Part shown: piece by piece, positions 1 to 11,138 of the stretch
Numbering within the stretch: position 1 is the stretch's first letter
Layout of the letters: each line of letters opens with the position of its first letter
Assembly (NCBI GenBank): GCA_032622095.1
Contig: CP136061.1
Coordinates: 84,604,324-84,668,323, forward strand
DNA length: 64,000 nucleotides
Source: Siphonodentalium dalli
Lineage: Eukaryota; Mollusca; Scaphopoda; Gadilida; Siphonodentaliidae
Reading direction: 5' to 3'
Program-made: the position numbers and the translations under genes
Notes under the pieces: generated by a model
The model's database searches: none
What the model saw: only the letters and a program-made list of their open reading frames with translations
Told to the model about the DNA's origin: nothing

Positions 1-75
1 GACAGACCGAAGATATTTCAGGCTGTTGAAGCTTTATTTGACCGGTTTTGGTCGGTTTGTTGGGTAAAGGGTTAA
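1..75. mobile_element. Right end of a TTAA-flanked MITE (family b)
   Basis: The window opens inside a repeat whose last bases are TTGGGTAAAGGG followed by TTAA. The same ~75-bp end closes the complete copies at 31090-31526 and 59222-61778. The other end of those copies begins TTAA-CCCTTTACCCAAC, so the termini are inverted and sit on TTAA, the target used by piggyBac-type transposons. Only this end lies in the window. Confidence 0.7.
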
Positions 76-465
76 ATTAGTCTCTGCCGGTAAGCATAAT
101 AGTTAGATGAACGTCAGAGGTGTTGGTGGTTCGATGGTCTAAGCAGGGGTGAGTCTGTATCTCTTAGACACGAGTAGTTATTCCAAGAGGTAGGGTATCA
201 TGCGGCCAAATAAGGTCTGAGATATCATGATACCCTTTTCTATGACGTGTATCATACTATTGTTTACTATAGGATGAAACAGATTTGATCATCCCTCGAC
301 TATACAATGGTTACTAACATGCTACCAGTTGTAACCAATTAAGAATATGATCTTGTAAATTATGCTTGTAAGTTCTTATAATATGATAAAACGACGTTAA
401 ACTCTCAATCAATAAATCAATCGATGGATGTCTAGTCTATAGTGATGTGAAATTAGTTGCCCATT
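76..465. other. No gene seen; AT-rich spacer
   Basis: No long ORF, known domain or repeat family was recognised here. Confidence 0.4.
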
Positions 466-1273
466 CAGTTGTGTCTGGATTCTGGCCATAGGAAACAAAT
501 GACGTTTTGACGTCATGACGCCGTAACTGCCCTCCTTTTGGTTACAAATGAAACTGATCTAATATGAACCTATGCAGAACATATTCATAACAACTTACTG
601 TTTATAAATAAATAAATACTTCAGTTGTCCATTGCCACATATCAGAAGTTGTGAGGTAGCAAATTCGTTTCATTACTGATTCCGCGATTTTGTGAAACCA
701 CTGCTGGAAGTCACTTGATTTTTTCACGAAAAAGTTGTCTTGCTAAAAATTTCACTTCACGGAATACTGTAAATTATGTGTGATGTCAAAAGTACGTATG
801 CCCGCCTGTTACCTATACATGACCCGAGCTCGGCACTAGCATGGTCGTTATTATTTATATCTCCCACGTATTGTGCTTACTTATAAAGACCCCACTTGCG
901 CGCCCGAGCTCGGGTCGTGTATAGGTAACAGGTGGGCGCGCGTACTTGTGACGTCACACATAAATTACATTATACCGTGAAGGAGAAATTTTTATTCACA
1001 CAACAATTTCGTGGAAAAATAACGTGACTTCCGGCAGTGGTTTCACAAAATCGCGGATTCAGCAATGAAACAAATTTAATACTTCACAACTTCCGATATG
1101 TGGCAATGGACAACTGATGTATTTATTTATTTATAAACAGTAAGTTGTTATGAATACGTCCTGCAAAGGTTAATATTAGATCAGTTTCATTTGTTAGCTA
1201 AATGAAGGCAGTTATGGCGTCGTGACGTCAAAACGTCATTTCATCTCTGCGGGCCAGAATTCAGACATGACTG
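466..1273. mobile_element. Foldback element with ~370-bp inverted arms
   Basis: Bases 466-833 and 902-1273 are imperfect inverted copies of each other, separated by a ~68-bp loop. The inner ends carry the palindrome CCCGAGCTCGG. The arms contain TGACGTCA (CRE-like) octamers. There is no coding potential. It is either a foldback/MITE element or a decayed inverted duplication; no target duplication could be fixed. Confidence 0.75.
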
Positions 1274-1864
1274 GACGCGTTGTGTAGTCTTCGCTAAATC
1301 GCAGCGACGTACATTGTAGTCTATAGCATTCACTATATACATTACAATATAGAGGCTTTTATTATCAAAGGCCGATAGGCTATATTAAGGCATTATGTAC
1401 TTATCGAAGTCCACTGGCATCCAAAACAATCTACACTAACAATCAAGCATTCGCGTCGCTGACATGCGTATATATAGGCCTAATATATATGCATATAGTT
1501 CCATGACTATTTGCACGATCCTTTGCATTGTCCGTCTTCTTACTATTATGTCGGGGTCGTTCTATATATGCCTTGCATATTATCATATTATACATTTAAC
1601 CTTGACAGTTACAATCACTGGGGAAAGGAAGTTCATCCCAGATCAGGGAACACATCAAACTATAACTATACCATCGTATGTACTATCGGACATTTGTTTT
1701 TTTTTATCTTGATCTACAGTGCATTAGATGTCGCCACAAGTGTTAAATTTATGCCATGACGTCACGGATACTCATAACTACCCATGCAGTTTTTTATTCT
1801 TTCACAATGGCGACATTTTGGTGCTAAATTTTTACGATGTAAACATCCTGTGGCCAAGAAACAT
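1274..1864. other. No gene supported
   Basis: Two overlapping ~80-codon ORFs lie here, but they have low-complexity composition, overlap each other and show no domain. Nothing else is seen. Confidence 0.4.
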
Positions 1865-2405
1865 TTAAAGGTGGATTATCTCTTTGTAAACATGTATTAT
1901 ATAGTTACCGGGGTATAAAATATTAGATCTGAATCGAAGACTCCTGTCCGGAAATGCTTCTATTGATTAATATTGATTTTATTTCAAATATTTTCTGGTT
2001 AAAAAAAGGTGTGGTTTAGCTAACGAACAATAGTAGTTACTGTTAACAGAGACCAGAAATTTTATTGCGTAATTTTGTCATAAATAAATGTTAATTATAC
2101 CCATTGTCGCTTATAACTATGGAATATAACAATACAACCAAGCAATCTGGGACATTTGACGTTCGGAACGTAGCCATAGGAACAGCCTAATGCTCTCTAT
2201 TGCTATATGGTATCACCCGAATGGTCTAAAAATAGACAAATAAAGTGTCCCAATTAATCGTCTCATTTCATAATAAAATATTCGAAATAAAATCAATATT
2301 AATTGATAGAAGGCTTTCCGGACAGGAGTCTTTGGTTCATATTTATTATTTTATACCCACACAACTATTTCAAATTTGTTATTTAAAGAGATAATCCATC
2401 TTTAA
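1865..2405. mobile_element. Foldback MITE on TTAA (family AGNTGGATTATCTC)
   Basis: The ends are TTAA-AGGTGGATTATCTC and GAGATAATCCATCT-TTAA. The inverted arms extend inward ~130 bp and include the shared block GACTCCTGTCCGGAAA. There is no ORF. An isolated right end of the same family is seen at 31523-31545, abutting another MITE. Confidence 0.8.
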
Positions 2406-3568
2406 GACACTTCAGGTATGGGGTATATTATTTGTGGATTCAGAATGAATTTTAATTTTAAAGATGGTCTAATCTCTTCTCTCCAAATTTTATATAGATT
2501 CCACAGGAATAAAATAATACTGTATTTTTCATTGATTTCGTGGTTTGGCCCCAACCACGAAATCAACATCAACAAAAAAACTGAGTAATCAGGGTTGGTA
2601 GAGTACTATGCATCGTCTAATCCCTTCTAATCGGTCTAGGCGGATATTTTACATATTAAATCGGAAGGTAGTTTACATAATTTGGAAATGCTGTTTCCTC
2701 ATTTATTGTTATATTAGGCTTTGCATCATTGGTTCATTCATTGGGTGATAAAATAAACACTTTGATAGCAATTTAAAACCAACAAATGATGCTTTAACTA
2801 CTATGCACGCTGGATTTCCATGGTGTTTCTCTAATTCATAGTTGATTTTTTTCCATGCAATTTAAGCATATATTTAACGGATATATGACCATTGAACCAT
2901 ATAGAGATAATTACATTTTTAGTTCTTATTAAACCTGATTATGCCATGTTTTATCTATTGTTATTTATAATTTATTTGGTACTTAATTGAATGAACTTTA
3001 ATTATTCAACAATAAGTTGGTTGTGCTTTGACAATGCTTAGTAACGACGGCAATAAATTCTGATCGTAATGCGATTTTCTATAAACCGAACAGAAGGCTG
3101 GTCTGAAGAGTGTGCGGTTTGGAGAGGTTTTCCTGTACAAGACATCATCTAATCCCTTTTTTTCTAGTTTGTATACTATAAACAATGGCCAATCAATAGA
3201 GCTCTTGATAAAGGCTAATGGTTACATGAAGACATTAAATAACTACCTCGCCAGCGTGTGAAATTAGGGGGGAGGTCAAGTGACCAAATTTGAATTGGGA
3301 TTTCCATGCAAATCTGCGGAGAAAAAGTTACAGAGTTGCACATACTTCTGAGTGTGATTTGATGTGGTATGGGAAACAACAGGTATTTATCTGGTGGGTC
3401 CACTCGTTCCATTATAACGTTGGTGCATTTATTTTTTGAATTTTGTATTGATTTTTCAAATGTAGGTCAAGTTCACTTGACCCCCCCCCCCCCCTTAAGC
3501 CAGTGCTTGCACTGATAGCATGATGTCCTTTACCTGGAGATCCATTTATTCAATATTGGCTACTCAAA
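2406..3568. other. No gene; spacer with a C14 homopolymer
   Basis: AT-rich sequence without a recognisable gene. A run of 14 C lies at 3481-3494. A ~20-bp stretch near 3220 (GGTTACATGAAGACATTAAA) recurs at 4491 at the start of the LINE fragment. Confidence 0.4.
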
Positions 3569-3570
3569 TA

Positions 3571-3783
3571 CAGTACTGCTCTAAATAATCGACTCCTTAA
3601 CGACAGCAGAATTATGGGTAACTTTTCAGGATTTAGTCGGAAATATGGCTTGTTGCCAGTCATCGGAAAGCTCTCCCCGAGAGCTTTCCGATGGATGGCA
3701 ACAAGCCATATTTCTGACTAAATCCTGAAAAGTTAGCCATAATTCTGCTGTCGTTAAGGAGTTGATTATTTAGAGCATTACTG
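3571..3783. mobile_element. Tc1/mariner-like foldback MITE, copy 1
   Basis: A near-perfect 213-bp inverted repeat flanked by TA. The termini are CAGTACTGCTCTAAATAATC and its inverse, and the centre is the AGAGCTTTCCGATG hairpin. CAGTA-type ends with TA duplication suggest a Tc1/mariner-derived MITE. Further copies are at 16615-16828 and 32416-33893. Confidence 0.8.
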
Positions 3784-3868
3784 TATGTCGAAAACCAGCT
3801 ATTGTTGGTACTGTTAATGTGGATCTCGAAATATGATACCTTGATCCACGAATTCACATCCCCACAAA

Positions 3869-3978
3869 TAGTCCAAGTCTTCTCTTACTAAAACCAGCTA
3901 AGATATTGAGATGGCGAGATGCTAACATCTCGCCATCCCAATATCTTAGGTGGTTTTAGTACGAGAAGACTTGGACTA
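3869..3978. mobile_element. Short TAGTCCAAGTC MITE with 8-bp target duplication
   Basis: The ends TAGTCCAAGTCTTCTC and GAGAAGACTTGGACTA fold into a hairpin of ~50-bp arms. CCCCACAA lies directly before (3860-3867) and after (3979-3986) the element, an apparent 8-bp target duplication as made by hAT or related transposases. A 907-bp relative is at 28710-29616. Confidence 0.75.
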
Positions 3979-3986
3979 CCCCACAA

Positions 3987-4439
3987 GATGAACTTTCTAT
4001 AAGAAACCACGAAAGAAAATTGATGCCGACGAAATCATAGCCATTCACAGTAGATATGAACATGGTGGGGAAATCATGTGGTTTCGAGTTGATGAGTATC
4101 GCGCATTCAAAATGGCCGAGGCGATTGAAAACGCGACCTGAAACGAGGAAAAAAAAGTTATAAACTATGATAAGATATATTACGTAGTATTTTGGCAGCT
4201 ACGAGCATATACTATACTATTTTTCAAACAAGCTGATACCTCATTTTGTGTCTAAACTCACAGTTGTTTGCTCTAACATTCTGACCAAAGTTGTCAGTCA
4301 ACAGATTTTCCTAGATATATGTACCTGGTTATTCCACGAATGTTTTAGAAAACTACTGGGTATTTCCCCAACAAATAAATTCGCAACTTTAAAAAAAAAA
4401 TAGACTAGCATATGCTCATAGCAGTCAAGATGCTGTTTT
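3987..4439. other. No gene; spacer
   Basis: AT-rich unique sequence; nothing recognised. Confidence 0.4.
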
Positions 4440-4477
4440 ATGTCAGTTCCTGAGATCATACATTATAAAGACTAATG

Positions 4478-6516
4478 GTTTCACAAGTGCAGGTTACATG
4501 AAGACATTAAATTATAAAGATCCAGAAACATTTCGATTACTATATGCCAGCATGGTCAGACCTATGCTATTTTGGAGTACTGCCATATAGTGTGGTGTCC
4601 ACATTTGAAATATCAGATCGATAAACTGGAGAAGGTTCAAAGGAAAGCGTCAAAGATGGTACGACAGTTTAAAGAATTATCATACAGAGAACGGTTAGTT
4701 AAACTCTATCTTATGAGCCTCAAATATCGCAGGTTCAGAGGTTATTTGATTTAGGTATACAAATTAATCAGAGGACATTACAACCTAGATATAGATAATT
4801 TATTTCAAAGAGGGTTGTATACAAAAACTCGTGAACATTCACTGAAAATACAGAAACAGAATGTGAACAAAAATATAAAGATATTCTCATTCACGCAACG
4901 CGTGATTAACGACTAGAACTCCCTGCCAGATATGATAGTATGATTAACGACTGGAACTCCCTGCCAGATATGATAGTATGATTAATGACTGGAACTCCCT
5001 GCCAGATATGATAGTATGATTAACGACTGGAACTCCCTGCCAGATATGATAGTATGATTAACGACTGGAACTCCACGCCAGATATGATAGTATGATTAAC
5101 GACTGGAACTCCCCGCCAGATATGATAGTATGATTAACGACTGGAACTCCCCGCCAGATATGATAGTATGATTAACGACTGGATGAACTCCCTGCCAGAT
5201 ATGATAGTATGATTAACGACTGGAACTCCCTGCCAGATATGATAGTATGATTAACGACTGGAACTCCCTGCCAGATATGATAGTATGATTAACGACTGGA
5301 ACTCCCCGCCAGATATGATAGTATGATTAACGACTGGAACTCCCTGCCAGATATGATAGTATGATTAACGACTGGAACTCCCTGCCAGATATGATAGTAT
5401 GATTAACGACTGGAACTCCCCGCCCGATATGATAGTATGATTAACGACTGGAACTCCCTGCCAGATATGATAGTATGATTAACGACTGGAACTCACTGCC
5501 AGATATGATAGTATGATTAACGACTGGAACTCCCCGCCAGATATGATAGTATGATTAACGACTGGAACTCCCCGCCAGATATGATAGTATGATTAACGAC
5601 TGGAACTCCCCGCCAGATATGATAGTATGATTAACGACTGGATGAACTCCCTGCCAGATATGATAGTATGATTAACGACTGGAACTCCCTGCCAGATATG
5701 ATAGTATGATTAACGACTGGATGAACTCCTTGCCAGATATGATAGTATGATTAACGACAGGAACTCCCTGTCAGATATGATAGTATGATTAACGACTGGA
5801 ACTCCCTGCCAGATATGATATTATGATTAACGACTGGAACTCCCCGCCAGATATGATAGTATGATTAACGACTGGATGAACTCCCTGCCAGATATGATAG
5901 TATGATTAACGACTGGAACTCCCTGCCAGATATGATAGTATGATTAACGACTGGAACTCCCTGCCAGATATGATATTATGATTAACGACTGGAACTCCCC
6001 GCCAGATATGATAGTATGATTAACGACTGGAACTCCCTGCCAGATATGATAGTATGATTAACGACTGGAACTCCCCGCCAGATATGATAGTATGATTAAC
6101 GACTGGAACTCCCCGCCAGATATGATAGTATGATTAACGACTGGATGAACTCCCTGCCAGATATGATAGTATGATTAACGACTGGAACTCCCTGCCAGAT
6201 ATGATAGTATGATTAACGACTGGATGAACTCCCTGCCAGATATGATAGTATGATTAACGACTGGAACTCCCTGCCAGATATGATAGTATGATTAACGACT
6301 GGAACTCCCTGCCAGATATGATAGTAGAGGCAGTTGATCTATCTGAATTTAAAACTTATTTGGATTTGTTCTTCTACAGCAAGAAGTATCAATTTGAAGA
6401 CTCTTAATTATCTGGTTATCAGACGAGCTGCTATTTGTTAAATTGTCACTAAATATTATATAATTGTTACCGGGACGATAAAGACTTGCCCTGTAGATTG
6501 ATGATGATGATGATTA
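4478..6516 (+). pseudogene. 3' end of a CR1/L2-like non-LTR retrotransposon, broken
   Basis: Reading frames between 4515 and 4905 encode the C-terminal part of a LINE reverse-transcriptase protein: RPML(frameshift)EYC..VW, then IDKLEKVQRKASKMVRQF and YRERLVKLYLMSLKYRR, which are hallmarks of the region after the polymerase domain in CR1/L2-type elements. The frame is broken by a frameshift near 4570, a stop at 4752-4754 and a stop in the DWNSLPD motif. After the tandem array (4908-6327) the protein resumes (VEAVDLSEFKTYL...) and ends at a TAA at 6405-6407. A 3' tail of GATGAT repeats near 6499-6516 fits the microsatellite tail of this clade. The 5' part of the element, with the endonuclease and polymerase core, is absent. 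Confidence 0.85.
4908..6327 (+). repeat. 38-bp minisatellite inside the LINE coding region
   Basis: About 37 head-to-tail copies of a 38-bp unit (41 bp in copies with an extra ATG triplet in GGATGAAC). The unit carries the codons for INDWNSLPDM, a conserved LINE C-terminal motif. Because 38 is not a multiple of 3 the frame shifts from unit to unit, so this is DNA-level expansion and not a protein repeat. The sequence on each side continues the LINE ORF. Confidence 0.95.
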
Positions 6517-7005
6517 TGTTTTTGCACATTTGGAATGCGTGGTACTCACCAACTTCGAAACCACGTGATTCCCCACTGTGATGAATCAAGAAAAGCTTCT
6601 ATAAATTAATATAAATTTTAATCAGAATTTCTGATGACATTCTTGGACAGTTTAGGGGATATATTTAGATCAGAAATCCACATAAATATGGAGCATACCA
6701 AGAGAGAGCACTCTATTTTGCTAGCACCCTCAATCAAGGCAAATTGCAGAACAGCTAAAAGATTTAAATCAGATTACGATCGAAATAAACCATTTTATTA
6801 TGCCTTTATAGGCAAATAATATTCCCCATCTTCAGTTTTATCTGTAGTTTATTCACAAAATGGCTATTTGGTGTCTTGAAATTGGGACTTATTCAAATTA
6901 TTGAATAATTGAGTAATTGAGGCGCAGAAGAGATGTACCATCAAGCCAATAATAGAGAATAAAAACAAATCTTCCATAACTATGTATCAATGGGAACTAT
7001 CAAAT
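6517..7005. other. No confident gene; possible ORF relic
   Basis: A 61-codon ORF at 6634-6819 (+) ends with AKRFKSDYDRNKPF. A diverged match, [12 protein letters not shown], lies near 32357-32400, so this is probably a fragment of an old dispersed coding element. Its identity is unknown. Confidence 0.35.
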
Positions 7006-7880
7006 AACAAGACAGTCAATGACTGTAGGGTCGCTCACCAGACCACAAAGACTGATAAGACTGGGACTCTTGAGACCATAACAGTCAGAACTTTTCATAA
7101 TCACTTTAAAAGAAGTAGATCTAAATAGGATATGTGGCTAGAGAGGCTTCATGTATGTAGATTGGTGAATATCCACCTTGAAATTACCAACTATACACTA
7201 CTGATCAGCCCCCTCCTCCAGCTCAACAAGTCCCCTCCAGACTCCCAAAGTCTTAGGTTGGAATTTCTCAACCAACAACTCAAACTTTCTCAATTGTTTG
7301 AAATTTCCAATCTCACAAGCACGTTTTTATTAAACCATTTAGACATGTTTGAAGCCCAATTATCCATGGACCCAAAACACCATACATGTATGTCAAATTA
7401 ATCAGTCAGGTAGTTCCAAGGTAGATGATTTAATGAATTTGGTATTTCAATGATTTTATTAGACACAAAAGTGTTAACTCCCCATAGCCCCATGATTTCT
7501 TAACAGGTTGACCTCATGTTAACAAATCTGAATCTCAGTCACTAAAGGATTCTCCAACTATATGAAAGCTAAATAGTCCAACCTCTCTTGAGAAGACATT
7601 TTAAGAATTACTATAGAGACATATAGTTATGTTTCTGGTCCCACCCTATTTAACCTGGTGACCCCATCTGAATAAATTTGAATCCCAGACACCAAAAAAC
7701 CCTTCATACTTATTATCAGTAAAATAGACCTGATGGTCCTTGTGAAGGAAGCATATTAAGAGGGAAACTGTCCTTCGCTTGGCCCCTATGTGTAAGCCAA
7801 ATAGTCCAACCTCTCTTGAGAAGACATTTTAAGAATTACTATAGAGACATACAGTTATGTCCCTGGTCCCACCCTATTTA

Positions 7881-8618
7881 TAAGAAATGAACGGCGGTTT
7901 CAATGTGGTCATGGGATTTTGACCGCGAGAAAAATTCAGCCAACTGCATGAACCCCAAAGGGGTTCATGCGGAGTTTGCTGATTTTTTATCGCGGTCAAA
8001 ACCCATGACCACGTTGAATCAGCCATTTATTATTTATATTTATATACTTACGCTCTTTAAAACACTTCTCGAAATATGTCCGTTTTTTGTCAAAAACACT
8101 TTTTCAAATATCTCCGTTATTTCGTTTATAAAAATAATTTCCTATTTCTATATTTCGCTCTATATTTCGCTGTATTTTCCTATTTCGATTTTTCGTGCTA
8201 TTTCGCTGTATTTTCATATTTCACTTTTTCGTTGTATTTCATATTTCGATAATTCGCTATATTTGACATATTATGGGATATGGGATTATATGATAACCAA
8301 CATTCTGATAGTCAATCGAACATCTCGTGCCACCCGTGCTCGGCGATTAGATGCCACTAGCCATCCAATCGTGAACCTCGATTACATATTGTTTGGTATC
8401 AAATCCTTGGCATATTGGCTGACTAGATACTCAAGCAGTCGGTAATGTCCGACAATCCCCAGTGATTTCCGGGACCAATGTGTTCATAAACCTATGAACG
8501 ACATTGAAAGTGACGTCACGTTATGTTCATAGGTTTATGAACGCATTGAATAAGGGGGCGTGTCTACCGTAATGCTATGGGGAAATCGGAAAGAGATATC
8601 AGGTGTATGTAAATATAA
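7881..8618. mobile_element. Insert with foldback hairpin, nested in family A
   Basis: The family A sequence breaks at CCCTATTTA and resumes at ACCTGGTGACCCC. The insert holds a ~145-bp inverted repeat (7885-8030; arms contain ATGAACCCC/GGGGTTCAT and GACCGCG/CGCGGTC), a degenerate ATTTCGCT-rich tract (8090-8260) and a short palindrome around GTTCATAAACCTATGAAC (8490-8550). A 180-codon ORF across it is low-complexity and is not supported. Confidence 0.55.
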
Positions 8619-9079
8619 CCTGGTGACCCCATCTCAATATATTTGAATCCCAGACACCAAAGAACCCTTCATACTAAGTATCAGTAAAATAGACCTGATG
8701 GTCCTTGTGAAGGAAGCATATTAAGAGTGAAACTGTCCTTCGCTTGGCCCCTATTTGACCAGGTGACCCCATTAAAAAAAATCTGAATTGCAGTCAAACA
8801 AGAACATTCCATGCTAAATAAGCCAACTAGTTCTTGGCTCTTGCAAACATATTTTAAGAATTACTATGTGGTGAAATAGTTATGTCTGTGGCTCTGCCCT
8901 TTTTAAACTTTGTGATCACATTTTCACCCAAGGTAATTTCATACCAAATATAAGCAAATAGGCCATTTGATTCTTGCATAGAAGACATATCATGAATTAC
9001 TATGGAGAGAAAGAGTAATGTACTGGCCTTGCACCTGGTGACCCTGATAAATGTCCTGTTGGAAGATGTGAACAATACA

Positions 9080-9114
9080 TGAGAGAGAGAGAGATATATA
9101 TATATATATATATA
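9080..9114. repeat. GA/TA microsatellite
   Basis: A (GA)n tract runs into a (TA)n tract. A second TA tract is at 9380-9399. Both lie within the family A element. Confidence 0.85.
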
Positions 9115-10040
9115 CGAAATTTGGACCATAAAACGTCATTTCCGCAACAAAGGACTGACGTCACAATAGGCCAAACGCGGACCTAAAACGAAGAGAAATG
9201 TCGGAAGATTCAATCATCGTGCTGAATACGAGAAAAAGGAGGTCCTTGTACATGATACATCTGCCGAATGAACTATGAACATTATCGCCTGAAGAGTTGC
9301 CCAAGCAACGAAATGCATAGTGAGGTGTGTTCTACATAATATCATTGAAAATCTTCGGACTGTGTTTCTTTTCTGATTCATATATATATATATATATAAA
9401 TATTTTTTGGAGTTGTGTCCCTGGCCCTGCCCACATTTTACCCAGTGACCTCATTTGAACAATCTGAACTCCAGTCAACCAAGGATCCTTCATACCAAAT
9501 ATGAACCCATTTGGCCTGATGGTATTTGAGAAGATGTTTAAAAGAATCACTATGGAGGGAAAGAGTTATGGCCCTGGCTTCACAACTATTTGACCCAGTG
9601 ACCTAATTTGAACAAATCTGAATGTGAGTCACCTAGGGAATATCCACACCAAATATGAACCCATTCGGCCTTATAGTTCTGGAAAAGAAGTCGTTCTAAG
9701 AATTACTATGGAGGAAAGGAGTTATGGCCTTGGTTTCGAAACTATTTGACCCAGTGACCTCATTTGAACATATATGAATGAGAGTCACCTAGGGAACATC
9801 CACACCAAATATGAACCCATTTGGTGTTACGGTTCCAGAGGAGAAGATGTTCAAAAAATTGTTGACGGACGGACGGTAGAACGGACGGATGGACGGACGA
9901 GGAGTGATGACTATAGCTCCACCAGAGACTTCGTATCAGGTGAGCTAAAAAGTGTGGTAAGGCAGACAGTTAACTCATAGGTTAGCACATTTCCAGGATA
10001 GCTAACTCTTGAAAAACCTATGAAAACAACACTGTTTGCT

Positions 10041-10135
10041 GAAGTTGCCCCGGCACCATCAAATGAAGACATATTAAATAGGAAACGAACTGAAGCGGCA
10101 CCGTCAAATGAAGACATATTAAATAGGAAACAAAC
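10041..10135. repeat. Two-copy ~46-bp tandem repeat
   Basis: Two adjacent copies share ACATATTAAATAGGAAAC and CGGCACCRTCAAATGAAG. The surrounding 9955-10245 holds nothing else recognisable. Confidence 0.8.
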
Positions 10136-10249
10136 TTTATTTAACCATAACATATATAACAAATTAATCACATGTATGTGATACAAGCAAGTGGAGAGGC
10201 ACGTCCACAATTACAGGCCCACTTAATATTCGAACCCCCAATTCACATA

Positions 10250-10708
10250 TGTGACCTGCCATATCAAATCCAGTCGTAAGTCAGGATTTTTTACCCTGTG
10301 CCAATGCATTCTCTTATATATGCGAGTCGACCATAGGTCGCCTCGCATATATAAGAGAATGCATTGGCCTAACAATTTTTTTTACAATTTTAATAATTTT
10401 TTCTTGTATTCTTTAACAATTTTATAATTTCACCCATACAGAGCCCCAGACAAACATGAGCAGACAACACTCTTCTATATGCTTCTATATATGTGTGGGG
10501 CTCCCTGCAGGGTAATGGATGTTTTTTATTTTATGTCCTAAAAATTGTAAGAAACATTTATTTAAAAAAAATTCTAAAAAATTGTTAGGCCAATGCATTC
10601 TCTTATATATGCGAGGCGACCTATGGTCGACTCGCATATATAAGAGAATGCATTGGCACTGGGTAAAAAAATCCCGACTTACGACTGGATTTGATATGGC
10701 GGGTCACA
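10250..10708. mobile_element. TIR element with paired hairpin modules (family d), complete
   Basis: Flanked by TA. The termini TGTGACCYGCCATATCAAAT and its inverse continue for >50 bp. Just inside each end lies the ~70-bp hairpin module GCCAATGCATTCTC...GAGAATGCATTGGC with a GAGTCGACC/GGTCGCCTC loop. The centre holds CAGAGCCCCAGACAAAC and GTGTGGGGCTCCCTG. No ORF. Broken copies are at 15218-15573 and 38488-39400. Confidence 0.85.
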
Positions 10709-10764
10709 TATTATATACCATTTGAAAGAGTAAGTTCCAAAACATTGTATTTTGAACTTATTCG

Positions 10765-11060
10765 ATGTAATAAACTGTGAACATGTTGTTTTTATTGATA
10801 AACTGGCATCTGTTATGTGATAAGGTTTATGCACAAAGTCAATTATTTTCAATGTAAGGGGAATAACTCTATATATTTAGATATAGAGTTATTCCCCTTC
10901 CATTGAAAATACGTCTTTATGTTGAATTCTGGGAGTCAAAAGGGGGATATGATTTTATCATTTCAGCTATTTTCTATTACTCTTTGGGCATCTTACTTGA
11001 CACATAGTATTTTATGGCATAGATTGTTATTAAAACCGTAGATAAATAATTGGTGACTCG
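10765..11060. repeat. Dispersed repeat with GGGGAATAACTC hairpin, copy 1
   Basis: A ~300-bp block with a central hairpin (AGGGGAATAACTC / GAGTTATTCCCCTT) flanked by TTTTCAATG and CATTGAAAAT. A diverged second copy lies at 47945-48290. Termini are not defined. Confidence 0.65.
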
Positions 11061-11138
11061 AAAATTAAGTTGGCCTTTAAACTATACTAATGCCAGGGTT
11101 TAATTTTTTTGTATCACCTGACTCCTGACCAGGTTTTT

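Larger units (their letters stand above)
7006..9953 (+). mobile_element. Pearl-like tandem-core element, family A (interrupted)
   Basis: It begins with the hairpin ACAGTC-AAT-GACTGT and then GCTCACC. The body is several ~160-bp units, each with a ...TTATGNCCCTGGC... block, a GTGACC-CCAT-TTGAACAAATCTGAA block and an AAGAATTACTATGGAG block. It ends with a GGAC/GGAT run (9864-9903) and AGGTGAGCTAAAA, which inverts the opening CTCACC. This is the plan of pearl/Helentron-associated elements. An unrelated block (7881-8618) interrupts it. Other copies: 34170-35117, 36474-36870, 46484-47265, 51386-52842. Confidence 0.75.

Noticed and set aside
4908-6327. CRISPR-like regular array
   Set aside because: Units are contiguous without spacers and the host is an animal; it is a minisatellite derived from LINE coding sequence.
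7903-8445. 180-codon ORF
   Set aside because: Low-complexity ATTTCGCT-type tract spanning an inserted hairpin; no domain.
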